DNA from: Saprospirales bacterium
Lineage (GTDB): Bacteria > Bacteroidota > Bacteroidia > Chitinophagales > Saprospiraceae
Length of the DNA stretch: 64,000 bases
Direction of reading: 5' to 3'
Assembly: GCA_016719895.1 (NCBI GenBank)
Contig: JADJYG010000001.1
Location: forward strand, 372,001-436,000
Part shown: piece after piece, positions 1 through 9,340 of the stretch
How positions within the stretch are numbered: the stretch's first letter is position 1
How the letters are laid out: every line of letters begins with the position of its first letter
Made by a program: the position numbers and the translations under genes
Notes under the pieces: model-generated
Database searches by the model: none
What the model was told of the DNA's origin: nothing
Seen by the model: the letters and a program-made list of their open reading frames with translations, nothing else

Positions 1-338
1 CCAAAGGAGCCGCCTACAGCGGCAAGGGCGAGGGCGGCAGGAGGGATGCCGCTGAGAAAGAAAAACGGAAAAAAGGCAAACACAAGGGAAAAGGCAAAGG
101 CCGGGGAAAAGGCAAATCCAAAGAAAAATCGAAGGGTAAAAAGAAATCCCGCGATTACGAAGGCCCCGATAGCGACGGCGATTCCAGCGAAGGCCGCAGC
201 CGCCCGGGCGTAGAAGAGCCGAAACAGCCCAATCCTGCCGGAAAGGAAAAAACGCCGGGCACGCCGAAAGTACGCCGTCCAGGCGACCGGCCTTCCCAAG
301 GCACGGAGCAACAAAAAGATCAGAAAACGCGCGGCTAA
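1..338 (+). CDS. C-terminal tail of a Lys/Gly-rich protein (partial)
   Basis: An open frame enters the window (codons start at position 3) and stops with TAA at 336-338. The first half is almost only Lys, Gly, Arg and Glu with GKGKGRGKGK-like runs; the second half is Pro-, Gln- and Asp-rich. This is a low-complexity, disordered, strongly basic tail of a protein whose folded part lies upstream of the window. Such tails can bind nucleic acid or be linkers, but the function cannot be told from this piece. A strong terminator follows 25 bases later, consistent with a real gene end. Confidence 0.6.
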   Translation, partial: KGAAYSGKGEGGRRDAAEKEKRKKGKHKGKGKGRGKGKSKEKSKGKKKSRDYEGPDSDGDSSEGRSRPGVEEPKQPNPAGKEKTPGTPKVRRPGDRPSQGTEQQKDQKTRG

Positions 339-362
339 TACTACTGACCAAAACAACAATTA

Positions 363-403
363 ACCCCGCGTTCCGGCAATCCGGAGCGCGGGGTTCTTTT
401 TTT
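363..403 (+). terminator. Rho-independent terminator
   Basis: Arms at 363-377 and 382-396 pair over 15 bases (one G-T wobble) around a CAAT loop. The right arm is followed by CTTTTTTTAT. It ends the plus-strand gene that stops at 338 and lies 19 bases from the stop of the convergent rnr gene, so it may also help end that transcript. Confidence 0.8.
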
Positions 404-421
404 ATTTCCGCATTCGCCGCT

Positions 422-2710
422 CTATTCCTCTACCAATTCCATCTCGATTTGGCGCTTCTGTAAATCAACGCCGACAATCCGAACGCGCACTTTGTCGCCC
501 ATCCGGATCACTTTCCCATACCGGCGGCCCTTGGCGCGCAGGTTGCCTTCTTCCAGGGAATACATATCGTCCAGGTATTTGAATTCGACCAAGCCCTCGG
601 CCAGGGAACCCGGCAGTTCGACAAAAAAGCCGCGGTCGATCATGCCGCTTACATAGCCTTCAAATACTTCGCCCAGGTGCCGGCGCAACAGTTCAGCCTG
701 CTTGTATTTGACGCTTTCCCGTTCGGCATCGGCGGCCTTTTTTTCCTGGGCGCTGATGTGCTTGCACTGTTCCTCCAGTTTCGACTTTTCCACCCGGTAT
801 GTCCGTCCGTCGAGGTTGCGCTCCAGCAGCCGGTGGGCCAATACGTCGGCATAGCGGCGAATCGGCGAAGTAAAATGGGTGTAATGCGAAAAACCAAGTC
901 CGTAGTGCCCGATGTTGTTGCTGGAATACACCGCTTTGGCCATGGTCCGGATAGCCAGCGGCTCCAGTATTTTGAGCCGGTCGTCTTTTCTGGCGGCGCG
1001 CATCAGGGCATTGTACGACTGGGCGATCTGTTTCGGCGTGTTGACTTTCATGGGGTGCCCCATTTCAGATGCAAACCGCGCGAATTCGGTCACTTTTTCC
1101 ATATCCGGCAAGTCATGCACGCGGTACACAAAGGGAATTTCCTGGGCATCGGCAGCTAATCGCTCCATGTATAGCGCCACCTCCCTGTTTGCCAGCAGCA
1201 TAAAATCCTCGATGAGCATGTGAGCGTCTTTCCGGTCTTTCACATACGCCTCGATGGGGGTGCCGTCTTCTGCCAGCCGGAAGCGCACTTCTTCCGTTTC
1301 AAAACCGATGGCCCCATTTTGCTCGCGCTGGCGGCGCATGGTTTTTGACAGCCGGTCGAGCGTTTTTACAGCCCACTCCAGCTCGGGATAAATCGTCAGT
1401 TGTTGCAAACGCTCGCCGGGAAGGCCGTCGAGGATGGTTTGGGCTTCTTCGTACGAAAAACGCCTGGCCGAATGGATGACTGTTTTGCCAAACCACTGAG
1501 ACACGAGGTTTTCCCTGGCATCGAATACAAAAACCGCTGAAAAGGTCAGCCGGTCGGCATAGGGTACCAGCGAGCACAGGTTGTTCGACAATTTTTCGGG
1601 TAACATAGGATTCACGCGGTCCACCAGGTACACCGAGGTACTGCGCCGGAAAGCCTCCTGGTCGAGCGGCGTACCGGGCTTCAGATAATGGGTCACGTCG
1701 GCAATGTGCACGCCCACTTCCAGCCTGCCCTGGTCCAAGCGGCGAATACTGAGCGCATCGTCGAAATCGCGGGCGTCTTCCGGGTCGATGGTAAACGTGA
1801 GCACATCGCGAAAATCGCGGCGGCGCTCGATTTCTTGCATGGAAATGGTTTCCGGGATACCCTCGGCTTCAGCCAGGGCTTCCTCCGAATGGACGAGTTC
1901 GAAACCGGAGTTAATCAGTATCTTCTTCATTTCGAAATCGTTCCCGCCGGCTTCCCCGAGCGATTGCGTCACCTTCCCGATCGGAACACGGCCCTTTCCT
2001 TCCTGCCAATCGGTAATGCGGACCACCACTTTTTCGCCGTCGCGGGCATCGGCACAAGCTTCGAGCGGCACATAAATATCGACCGGCATATTCGGGTTAT
2101 CCGGCAGTACGAGGGCGTATTTGCGGCTTTTCCGCAGGGTGCCGATAAAAAATTCATTGGCGCGTTTCAGCACCTGAAGCACTTCTCCCTCGGGTTTGCG
2201 CTCGGCTTTGCCGCGACGCCGGAAGGCCGGCGGAAAGAGCAATACCCGCACCGTATCGCCGTTCAGGGCGCCATTGAGGTATTTTGGCGCTACGTACACG
2301 TCCGTGTCCATCAACTCCGAAACGATATAAGCGGCGCCGCTACGGGTCATATCCACCCGGCCTTCGATCATTTTTTTTCCGACGGCCGCCGGAGTGCGCC
2401 GCGCCGGCGTGTTCCGCATTTCTTTTGCCGGCTTGGCCGGTTCAGGAGCGCGGGGAACGCTGGATTTTACGGTCAGGCGCTCCAGGGCGACGCCGAACTT
2501 GTTCTCTTTAAAGGCATAAACCGAACCGGCCTGCTCCAACTGGCGCAGGGCATGCTCTACGGAATCTTTGTTGTTTTCAAGCCGCAATATGTCGGCCAGC
2601 TGCCTTGGGGTGAATTGTTTTTTGGGCTGGGTAAGTAAAAACTTAAGCAGTTCAATCTGGAGGTTTTTGGCAGTCAACTTTTTGCCGCCTTTATTCTTAT
2701 TTTTGGTCAT
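422..2710 (-). CDS. rnr: Ribonuclease R (RNase II/RNB family 3'-5' exoribonuclease)
   Basis: A 762-residue protein with the full RNase R layout. A basic winged-helix-like N-terminus (about 10-75) is followed by OB/cold-shock domains (about 110-270), the RNB catalytic domain and a C-terminal S1 domain (about 675-760). The RNB signature DPEDARDFDD at 309-318 supplies the magnesium-binding aspartates. RNase R degrades structured RNA 3' to 5' in the cytoplasm and takes part in rRNA and mRNA turnover. Length is normal for the family and the frame is intact. The ATG at 2710 is used; the next gene, lolA-like, is divergent. Confidence 0.95.
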   Translation of the reverse strand: MTKNKNKGGKKLTAKNLQIELLKFLLTQPKKQFTPRQLADILRLENNKDSVEHALRQLEQAGSVYAFKENKFGVALERLTVKSSVPRAPEPAKPAKEMRNTPARRTPAAVGKKMIEGRVDMTRSGAAYIVSELMDTDVYVAPKYLNGALNGDTVRVLLFPPAFRRRGKAERKPEGEVLQVLKRANEFFIGTLRKSRKYALVLPDNPNMPVDIYVPLEACADARDGEKVVVRITDWQEGKGRVPIGKVTQSLGEAGGNDFEMKKILINSGFELVHSEEALAEAEGIPETISMQEIERRRDFRDVLTFTIDPEDARDFDDALSIRRLDQGRLEVGVHIADVTHYLKPGTPLDQEAFRRSTSVYLVDRVNPMLPEKLSNNLCSLVPYADRLTFSAVFVFDARENLVSQWFGKTVIHSARRFSYEEAQTILDGLPGERLQQLTIYPELEWAVKTLDRLSKTMRRQREQNGAIGFETEEVRFRLAEDGTPIEAYVKDRKDAHMLIEDFMLLANREVALYMERLAADAQEIPFVYRVHDLPDMEKVTEFARFASEMGHPMKVNTPKQIAQSYNALMRAARKDDRLKILEPLAIRTMAKAVYSSNNIGHYGLGFSHYTHFTSPIRRYADVLAHRLLERNLDGRTYRVEKSKLEEQCKHISAQEKKAADAERESVKYKQAELLRRHLGEVFEGYVSGMIDRGFFVELPGSLAEGLVEFKYLDDMYSLEEGNLRAKGRRYGKVIRMGDKVRVRIVGVDLQKRQIEMELVEE

Positions 2711-2812
2711 AAATTAAAAAAGGGCTCTCGCCTGCAGGCAAGGTTTAGATGTTGGATTTTAGGAACAATCCTCCGGTAAAACACGCAGGCCGGCAGAAAA
2801 GTTGCCAAACCG

Positions 2813-2820
2813 TACATTTG
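2813..2820 (+). promoter_or_regulatory. Possible Bacteroidota -7 element upstream of the lolA-like gene
   Basis: TACATTTG matches the Bacteroidota -7 consensus TAnnTTTG and lies about 73 bases before the ATG of the LolA-like gene. No convincing -33 TTTG is seen at the right distance, so this is tentative. Confidence 0.3.
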
Positions 2821-2892
2821 CGAATCTTTAACCATTGCTTCGGCAACGCTGCAGCCGTTTTCAGCGTTAGTGCACCGTAAATCAAGACAATT

Positions 2893-3567
2893 ATGCAAAA
2901 AATCGCGCTGTTTTTTTTGATCCTCGCTTCTTTTCTTTCGGTAGTAAACGCTCAAACCACTGCCCCTGCAGAAACATCGGACCCGGAAGCGAAAAAGGTG
3001 CTGGACCGCGTGCGGAAAAAATACGAAGCATACCGGTCGTTTGAAGCCACCTTTTCGCTGACGATAGAATTGCCCGGACAACCCAAAACCGCTCAACAAG
3101 GCACCATAAGCCAGCAAGGCGATCAATTTCGCCTGGATATGGATGAACAGGTCATTGCCAGCGACGGCAAATCGACCTGGGTGTACCTGAAACAAAACAA
3201 AGAAATTCAGATCACCGACGCCGACCCGAACGGCGAAAGCGGGTTTTTGACACCGAAAGAATTGCTCAGCCGGTATAAAAAAGGCGATTTTCTTTTTGCG
3301 ATTACCGATAAAATTACGGAAAAAGGCCGGATTTTGACCCAGATCGAGTTCAAACCCAAAGACAAAGCCTCGGAATATTCCAAACTACGCGTCAGCATCC
3401 ATGAAAAAACCACCGCCATCGAGAGCATCAAAGCGTTTGCCAAAGACGGTTCGCGGTACACCTTCCATATCCTCCGGCTGACGCCCAACAAAGTCTTCGG
3501 CGCCGGGCATTTCCAGCTCCAGGCGAAGGATTTTCCGGGGGTGCGGGTGGAGGACTTGCGGATGTGA
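2893..3567 (+). CDS. LolA-like periplasmic outer-membrane lipoprotein carrier
   Basis: A 224-residue protein with a signal peptide (cleavage expected after VNAQ, about residue 21) and the LolA/LolB-type antiparallel beta fold: repeated short strands with a DGKSTWVYLK-type segment and a long ILTQIEFKPK strand in the middle. In Bacteroidota such proteins ferry lipoproteins across the periplasm. The last 23 codons and the bases just after the stop are repeated at 7737-7820, which places the two following genes inside an apparent insertion. Start chosen at the ATG that begins the signal peptide. Confidence 0.85.
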   Translation: MQKIALFFLILASFLSVVNAQTTAPAETSDPEAKKVLDRVRKKYEAYRSFEATFSLTIELPGQPKTAQQGTISQQGDQFRLDMDEQVIASDGKSTWVYLKQNKEIQITDADPNGESGFLTPKELLSRYKKGDFLFAITDKITEKGRILTQIEFKPKDKASEYSKLRVSIHEKTTAIESIKAFAKDGSRYTFHILRLTPNKVFGAGHFQLQAKDFPGVRVEDLRM

Positions 3568-3576
3568 GGGCGCCTG
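3493..3576 (+). repeat. Direct repeat copy A (3' end of the lolA-like gene)
   Basis: This 84-base stretch, covering the last 23 codons of the lolA-like gene, its TGA and nine bases beyond, recurs at 7737-7820 with about three mismatches. The copies flank two T9SS genes. Confidence 0.9.
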
Positions 3577-3660
3577 TTAAGGTAGATTTTCATTTCATTT
3601 TTCCCGGTTTCTTTTTTATTTTTGGGTGATCACATTCCATCACCTAAAAATACAAAACCG

Positions 3661-5349
3661 ATGAAACAGATTCGCCGTTTCATAACGATACCCCCCGTAC
3701 GGGGGGCGTTTCCCTTATTATTTACTGCTATACTTTCGTTTATGTTTATGGCAGTTGGTAATACATCCCTTCGCGCGCAGGTTTTTTCACCGGAATACAC
3801 CGAACCATACCCTCCGGTTGAAGGCGCTTTTTTCATTCGCACCTATTTGGTGTATGTTCAAACTGAAAACGATACCTGGGCCGACAATTTGGGCCAGACG
3901 GAACTACTGGACCGGCGCAGCCGGAAAACCATGGAGATGCTGAATGCCGTTTTTAACCCTTATCAAATATATTTCATCTCTGCGCCGCCGCCTAACTTAT
4001 CCGGTGATTGCTACACCGTTTACACCGGGACCTCTTACCCGGTCTATGCGGACGGCTTGACGATCCAAATTCTTTCAGACGATTACAGCACTACCGGCAC
4101 AGGTCAGGCCAGCAATGGAATTTTACCGGCAACCTATGAACACGCCCGGACTGGCGTTGGAGTACACGGAATGGAAACAGATGATGCAGATTTTGGAGGC
4201 GGCATCGTTGAAATAAAGGGGACGATCCGCAACTGTACCAACGCGGTTCGTTTCGGGCGTTACCGGGACGGTTCGGAACCGAATGCCGGTAAATTAAGCG
4301 CCGCCTATCTGATAATCAATGATAATTACCGCGATCCGGGTGGAAACAAACCGGTATTGTTGCAGCTGCGCGAGATCAATCGCCTGCATATTGGAAGCAC
4401 CTGGTTTTATGACCTGCGCGAGCAGGATTGTGCCGGACAGGACTCCCGGGCGCACGGTTTGATTGCCGACGACGCATCCTTCAAGGTACAAACCTCTTTT
4501 TTCCGGCACCTCGATCGCGGCATTACCGCCGCCCCGGTATTATCCGGCGGCTACGGCAGCTACGAAGTGCAGCATAGTACCTTTTTCAACTGCTATACGG
4601 GAATTTTTTCTGCCCTGCCAGACCCGTTTACCATTTACGACAATACTTTTCTGGTTGGAAGGCCGGGAGACTGCCCCGTCGAACCAGCCTACAAGCCAAT
4701 CACCGGCGTACATGCGGAAGGAGACGCACCGCCCCTGGGAATCGACTTGACAGATAACCACTTCGAAGGCTCGGGCAATGACCCGCAAGAAACTGCTATC
4801 GGCACGGATTGCTTTTCCACCGGCGCCATGGAAAACATGATCCGGAAAAACGATTACGAGGCGCTCAGTACTGGAAACCGCGCTTCCGGAAATAACGGCA
4901 GTCCTCAAGGCCTGCATTATGAATGCAACGAAAATAACAACGCCTACGCCGATTTTGAGGTGACCAGCGGCAGCTCTGTGCGGGCGGTTCAGGGGGAAAA
5001 AGACAACGATTTGCAAATTACAACTGCTGCTGGAAACACTTTTAGCACGAGCGCATATACCTGGCTCAATGACGGCGCCCCAATTACTTATTATTATGTC
5101 GATGTCCCCGAACAGGACCCGAATGCGAATACCGGGTATGGTGGAGCAACTGGCATTATTGCCGTATTTGCCGATCAGTCCAACCCCAATTGTACAACCG
5201 GTGGGGAGGGTTGCCCACCGCCCTGCGATACCGTCGAAGTCGAATCCTGGAAAGAGCAGTTTTATGAAGAAAAATCGCCTGGATTCAATTATACCCAGCG
5301 GAAAGTGGTTTGCGAAAAAGTGGAAGCAATTGGTCTATTGTCGGCGTGA
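3661..5349 (+). CDS. T9SS-sorted beta-helix-like secreted protein, N-terminal part (frameshifted)
   Basis: The ATG at 3661 begins a long signal peptide (MKQIRRF... to RAQ, about 40 residues), so it is preferred over the upstream in-frame ATG at 3622. The 562 residues encode an extracellular domain rich in Gly, Asn and aromatic residues with recurring short strands typical of a right-handed parallel beta-helix. The frame stops at 5349, but the product clearly continues in the ORF 5310-6185, which ends in a T9SS sorting domain. One extra base in the A5 run at 5315-5319 would fuse the two into an 841-residue protein. Substrate or role is unknown; surface display or secretion is inferred. Confidence 0.7.
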   Translation: MKQIRRFITIPPVRGAFPLLFTAILSFMFMAVGNTSLRAQVFSPEYTEPYPPVEGAFFIRTYLVYVQTENDTWADNLGQTELLDRRSRKTMEMLNAVFNPYQIYFISAPPPNLSGDCYTVYTGTSYPVYADGLTIQILSDDYSTTGTGQASNGILPATYEHARTGVGVHGMETDDADFGGGIVEIKGTIRNCTNAVRFGRYRDGSEPNAGKLSAAYLIINDNYRDPGGNKPVLLQLREINRLHIGSTWFYDLREQDCAGQDSRAHGLIADDASFKVQTSFFRHLDRGITAAPVLSGGYGSYEVQHSTFFNCYTGIFSALPDPFTIYDNTFLVGRPGDCPVEPAYKPITGVHAEGDAPPLGIDLTDNHFEGSGNDPQETAIGTDCFSTGAMENMIRKNDYEALSTGNRASGNNGSPQGLHYECNENNNAYADFEVTSGSSVRAVQGEKDNDLQITTAAGNTFSTSAYTWLNDGAPITYYYVDVPEQDPNANTGYGGATGIIAVFADQSNPNCTTGGEGCPPPCDTVEVESWKEQFYEEKSPGFNYTQRKVVCEKVEAIGLLSA

Positions 5350-6185
5350 CTGCGAGTCACGCCGACAATGTGCGCGGGATCAGCACTTTCGCAAAGCACT
5401 TTCCGCCGGGTATAAAAGAGCTATACCAGTCGGAAACAGATTCTGCCACCCGGGTGGAATTATTGCAGGAAATCAATGCCCACCGCTCGGCCATGGACAT
5501 TGAGGGTGGCAAAATCATCCGGGATTTTGCACTGGATTCGACCGGCGTCAGGGTGGATTCGGTGTTGGTATGGCTCGAACGCCTGGCGGCCTATGAATCC
5601 GACTTGCGCCTGGCCCGCCATGCCTTCTTTTCCGGCGATTTTGCCGCTTATGACCAATGGCTGACCGACATTCCCGTACGAAATGATCTGACGGAAGCCC
5701 AAGCGGAAGAATTGTCCGGTTTTGCCGATATGCTGGATGTGGTTAGGCCTCATGCGGAAGCGGGAACACCGTACTGGCGATTACCTTCAATTGCACTCGA
5801 CAGCCTCGAATACTGGGCGTCGGATTGCTCAGAACCCGGGTTCATAGCAAAGGAAATCCTGCGGCGCAATGGACGCGACGCCTTCTCCAATTGTGGCGAA
5901 GCCCAAGAAGAACGGCCCACCTCCGCACAGCCGGAACAAACGCTCACTACCGGTATCCGGGTATACCCCAATCCCAGCAAGGGACGTTTCAGGGTCGAAT
6001 TTCCGGCACACATTGGCCCTATCCGGCTCACCTTGCAAACGATCGACGGGCGAATCATCCTGCAACAATTGTTGACGGTATCATCTCCGGTTGAGGCATC
6101 CGGCTACCCGCCAGGAATTTACTTATGCAGGACGGTAGATGCAACCGGCCTGAGTTCCATCTCTAAATTAGTGCTCTCCTATTAA
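5310..6185 (+). CDS. T9SS-sorted secreted protein, C-terminal part (continuation of the 3661 gene)
   Basis: This frame is the -1 continuation of the preceding ORF. It has no plausible independent start (TTG at 5310 lies inside the upstream coding region). It ends in a type A T9SS sorting domain of about 75 residues, with the VYPNPSKGRF motif and a C-terminal GIYLCRTVD... strand. The middle is helical (residues about 30-150) with no recognised domain. The sorting domain directs export through the outer membrane and surface attachment or release. A perfect inverted repeat (5337-5369) sits exactly where the two frames overlap. Confidence 0.7.
   Translation: MRKSGSNWSIVGVTASHADNVRGISTFAKHFPPGIKELYQSETDSATRVELLQEINAHRSAMDIEGGKIIRDFALDSTGVRVDSVLVWLERLAAYESDLRLARHAFFSGDFAAYDQWLTDIPVRNDLTEAQAEELSGFADMLDVVRPHAEAGTPYWRLPSIALDSLEYWASDCSEPGFIAKEILRRNGRDAFSNCGEAQEERPTSAQPEQTLTTGIRVYPNPSKGRFRVEFPAHIGPIRLTLQTIDGRIILQQLLTVSSPVEASGYPPGIYLCRTVDATGLSSISKLVLSY
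5337..5369. repeat. Perfect 15-bp inverted repeat at a frameshift
   Basis: Arms 5337-5351 and 5355-5369 are exact reverse complements around a GCG loop. The hairpin contains the TGA that ends the first frame of the split T9SS gene. There is no T-run after it, so it is not a normal terminator. Confidence 0.85.
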
Positions 6186-6212
6186 TGATCAAACCGGCTC
6201 AACGTTATTGCC

Positions 6213-7721
6213 ATGCGACTCACCATTGTGTTGCTATGGATAGCCTTGGCTTATCCTGCCTTTTCGCAACCCGGTTTCAATTCGACCTATCACTTCGATT
6301 ATCCCCTAAACCACTTTCGCAACCTGATCGTACACCAGGATACCGTAGTTGCCTATGGAATGGCCCGAACGGATACTTTCCCATACCGGCAATGCCTTTT
6401 TGTAGCGCGTTTCGATTCCAGCGGCGTCCCGATTGATCAGGCATTGATTTGCGATGCCCTGGGCGGCTTACTTTCTATGGATATCAACTGGGCGGAAATC
6501 ATTACCACTTCAGATGGTGGGTTTGCTTTGACTGCCGGTTCATTCAATCGATATGACGGGATGTTTATTAAATTGAAAAATAACCTGTCGGTAGAATTTG
6601 CCCAGGAATACGAGGATTCGGTCAATTTGGTAGAGTTTTATAATTCTATTGTAGAACTACCGGATGGATATTTGTTAGGCGGATATGTTCAAAGCCCAAA
6701 TTATCTAGCCGAGTCATTCTTACGACGAGTAGATAAACATGGCAATTCGTTGTGGTTCAAATACTACGGAAAATATGTAGAAACTGATTTATTTTCCTAT
6801 TATTACCAATTAAACGATACCACAGTGGCATATGTGGGAGGATATGTCAACAATCCAAACAGCCTTGCCGGGAGAGGCCCCTGGATCGTTTTGATTAATC
6901 CGGAGAATGGAAAGATCATCAAGGAATGGCGCCCCGCCAGCTCTGCCGCTGGAACGGTCCACTTTTTATTTCCACTAACAGATACCACTTGGTTGATATA
7001 CGGCAAAAAGACGCTTCAAGTATCCCCTGTTCAACATGTTAGGCCCTATTGGGCTATAATTGACACTGCTTTTAATCTCATCGACATGCGCCTTTTCGGC
7101 CCGGGCCCACTGATCAGCAATTTCATCTGGGACATCGAACCTACGCCCGACGGCAATTTTATCGCTGCCGGCGAGCTGTATGCTGCCAACCCCAACACTG
7201 AGCCGGCGGATATATACGGCTGGCTGTACAAGGTTTCGCCGGAGTTGGACAGCTTGTGGTCGCTCCAACTGATTGCTCCGGTGCCGGAGCCGAAGGTGTC
7301 GGGTAATTACCTCGGCGGCGTTGGCGTGCTGAGCAGTGGCAATATGGTGGCCGGTGGGTATTCCAGTTACAACGGCGAGATCATGTGCTGGCTCGTGAAA
7401 TTCAGCACTGACGGCTGTGTGGACACGCTTTGGTGCGCGGTGACGCCAGATTGGGAGCCGGATGAACCGGAGATACAGCCTCGGCAGCTGCGTTTATACC
7501 CGAATCCTGCACAGGAGGCGGTTTTCGTGGAGTTGCCGGAGGGGGATTATCCGGTTTGGGTGGAGTTGTACACGTTAGATGGGCGTTTGTGTCATCAACA
7601 AGCAATCGATCTGTCGGATGCCATCGATGTTTCTGATTTGTTTTCAGGATACTATATCTGCCGAATAATTGGGAGAAATGGACATTGGTATTTCTCCAGG
7701 GTGGTTATCTGCCATTCCTAA
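6213..7721 (+). CDS. T9SS-sorted secreted protein of unknown function
   Basis: A 502-residue protein with a signal peptide (MRLTIVLLWIALAYPAFSQ), a body of repeated beta strands (periodic DGGF.L.GS and W.V.I/L motifs that resemble a beta-propeller), and a C-terminal T9SS sorting domain with LYPNPAQEAVFVEL and a final GYYICRII strand. It lies 28 bases after the preceding T9SS gene in the same direction, so the two are probably co-transcribed. Both sit between the duplicated lolA 3' ends. No catalytic motif is recognised. Base composition in the middle (6600-7000) is more AT-rich than the ends. Confidence 0.8.
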   Translation: MRLTIVLLWIALAYPAFSQPGFNSTYHFDYPLNHFRNLIVHQDTVVAYGMARTDTFPYRQCLFVARFDSSGVPIDQALICDALGGLLSMDINWAEIITTSDGGFALTAGSFNRYDGMFIKLKNNLSVEFAQEYEDSVNLVEFYNSIVELPDGYLLGGYVQSPNYLAESFLRRVDKHGNSLWFKYYGKYVETDLFSYYYQLNDTTVAYVGGYVNNPNSLAGRGPWIVLINPENGKIIKEWRPASSAAGTVHFLFPLTDTTWLIYGKKTLQVSPVQHVRPYWAIIDTAFNLIDMRLFGPGPLISNFIWDIEPTPDGNFIAAGELYAANPNTEPADIYGWLYKVSPELDSLWSLQLIAPVPEPKVSGNYLGGVGVLSSGNMVAGGYSSYNGEIMCWLVKFSTDGCVDTLWCAVTPDWEPDEPEIQPRQLRLYPNPAQEAVFVELPEGDYPVWVELYTLDGRLCHQQAIDLSDAIDVSDLFSGYYICRIIGRNGHWYFSRVVICHS

Positions 7722-7736
7722 AGGCTGTTTTATGCC

Positions 7737-7820
7737 GTCGTCGGCGCCGGGCATTTCCAGCTCCAGGCGAAGGATTTTCCGGGGGCCCGGGTGGAGGACT
7801 TGCGGATGTGAGGGCGCCTG
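7737..7820 (+). pseudogene. lolA 3'-end remnant (direct repeat copy B)
   Basis: This matches 3493-3576 with about three mismatches and retains the reading frame of the last 23 LolA-like residues plus the stop codon, with Phe-to-Val and Val-to-Ala changes. It lies four bases before the stop of the convergent permease gene. The likely original order was lolA followed directly by the permease, later split by insertion of 3577-7740. Confidence 0.85.
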
Positions 7821-7824
7821 ATTA

Positions 7825-9087
7825 TCACTTCCGGATCGCCTCCACCGGGTCCATCCCGCTGGCCTGAATGGCCGGAATCAGGCCGGATAGCACGCCTACA
7901 ATGACGGAGGTGCCTACCCCTACCAGGGTATTAGAGAGCGACAAGTGAATATCGAAATCGATGGCCCGCGTAATCGCTTCGGTGGCGGCCCAGATAAACA
8001 GCAGGCCGAAGAGCCCCCCGACCACGCAGAGCACTACCGCTTCAAACAGGATTTCCAGCAGAATAAACCAGCGTTTGGCGCCCAGCGCCATCTTGATGCC
8101 GATAATATTGGTGCGCTCGCGCACCGATACGAACATAATATTGGCCACCGAAAACATCCCAACGATCAGGGCAAAAATACCGATAACGAATCCTGCGAGG
8201 TTCATCACGCCAAATACACTGTCGAACAAACCGCTGAGGATAGACAAAGTATTGAGCGCAAAATTGTTCTCCTCGCGCGGGGGCAGGCGGCGTACCGACC
8301 GCAGCACGCCGGTGATTTCGTCTTTCATGTCTTCGAGCGACACGCCGGCTTTAGCCTGTACCAACAGGCTGGTGCGTTCCCATTGCCCCTGGTGCCGGAT
8401 GTTGAATCCGCGCCGCGCCAGGGTGTAACTGACCAGCACGCCGTTGTCGAAGTTGAACGGCTTGAGCAGGTCGTTGCCCGCGGCTTTCAGCACGCCGATC
8501 ACCCGGAGTTTTCGCCCGCCTACGTTCACGTCCTTCTCGGTCGGGTCTATCCCTTCGCCAAACAGCCCTTCGGCCACTTCGGCGCCCATGATGCACACAT
8601 CGCTGCCGGTTTGGTATTCAGTGGGTGTAAAATAACGTCCTTCGCCCTGAAATTCCAGGTGGAACAAATCGCGGCAATCTTCGGTAATGCCCAGAAAAAA
8701 TACGTTTTCGGTACTCGACGATTTCCATTTGATGGTTTTCGACCCCAGGTATTGCCAAAACCCCACCTTCTCCGCCAGTTTCAGCCGTTGCTCCAGTTTT
8801 TCATATTCCACAAAGGAAAATTCTGGCCGCCGCAACCACTTCCAGAAATTCGCGCCGGGGTCTTCCGCCCAGGAAAATTTCTCCACGTAGATCACATCGT
8901 TGCCCAGCTTGGCCATGCTCCCCCGGATATTATCTTCCAGGGAATTGACCGCACTTTTCACTCCGATGATACAAAAAATGCCAATCGTGACGCCGAGCAA
9001 CGAAAGGAAGGAGCGCAATTTATTGGCCATCAGCTGCTGCCAGGCCTGAGCGGCGCCCTCAAACAGGATGCGAAGAATTTGGCGCAT
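7825..9087 (-). CDS. ABC transporter permease, MacB/FtsX type
   Basis: A 420-residue protein with one N-terminal membrane segment (about 25-45, LLGVTIGIFCIIGVKSAVN), a large periplasmic MacB-type core domain (about 50-270), three C-terminal membrane helices (about 290-410) of the FtsX family, and the typical C-terminus GLIPAIQASGMDPVEAIRK. Such permeases work with a MacB-type ATPase and an adaptor in export or mechanotransmission across the periplasm. No ATPase gene is beside it here. The start ATG at 9087 gives the usual short cytoplasmic N-terminus. Confidence 0.88.
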   Translation of the reverse strand: MRQILRILFEGAAQAWQQLMANKLRSFLSLLGVTIGIFCIIGVKSAVNSLEDNIRGSMAKLGNDVIYVEKFSWAEDPGANFWKWLRRPEFSFVEYEKLEQRLKLAEKVGFWQYLGSKTIKWKSSSTENVFFLGITEDCRDLFHLEFQGEGRYFTPTEYQTGSDVCIMGAEVAEGLFGEGIDPTEKDVNVGGRKLRVIGVLKAAGNDLLKPFNFDNGVLVSYTLARRGFNIRHQGQWERTSLLVQAKAGVSLEDMKDEITGVLRSVRRLPPREENNFALNTLSILSGLFDSVFGVMNLAGFVIGIFALIVGMFSVANIMFVSVRERTNIIGIKMALGAKRWFILLEILFEAVVLCVVGGLFGLLFIWAATEAITRAIDFDIHLSLSNTLVGVGTSVIVGVLSGLIPAIQASGMDPVEAIRK

Positions 9088-9340
9088 AAGCGGGTAGTGG
9101 ATCGTTTACGTGAATCGGAATCCGGAATTGGTTAACAAACCGCGGCTAATTTCGGAAACATTGCACGGTTGGTACGCGAGGTTTCGATCAAGTCCTGGTT
9201 TTCGTCTATCAACAGGGCAAAAATTTGTTTCAGAAACCGTTAAATTTTCAGGAAGAACAGGTTTGGATTTTCATCGCAGGGCTTCCGGCAGCCAATTTAA
9301 TTTACCCGCTTTCGTTTGCGTATGAAAACCCAACCACGTT

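Noticed and set aside
5310..5349. Programmed -1 frameshift in the split T9SS gene
   Set aside because: The A5 run in its frame (GAA AAA G) does not form a canonical X XXY YYZ slippery site; a missing base is simpler.
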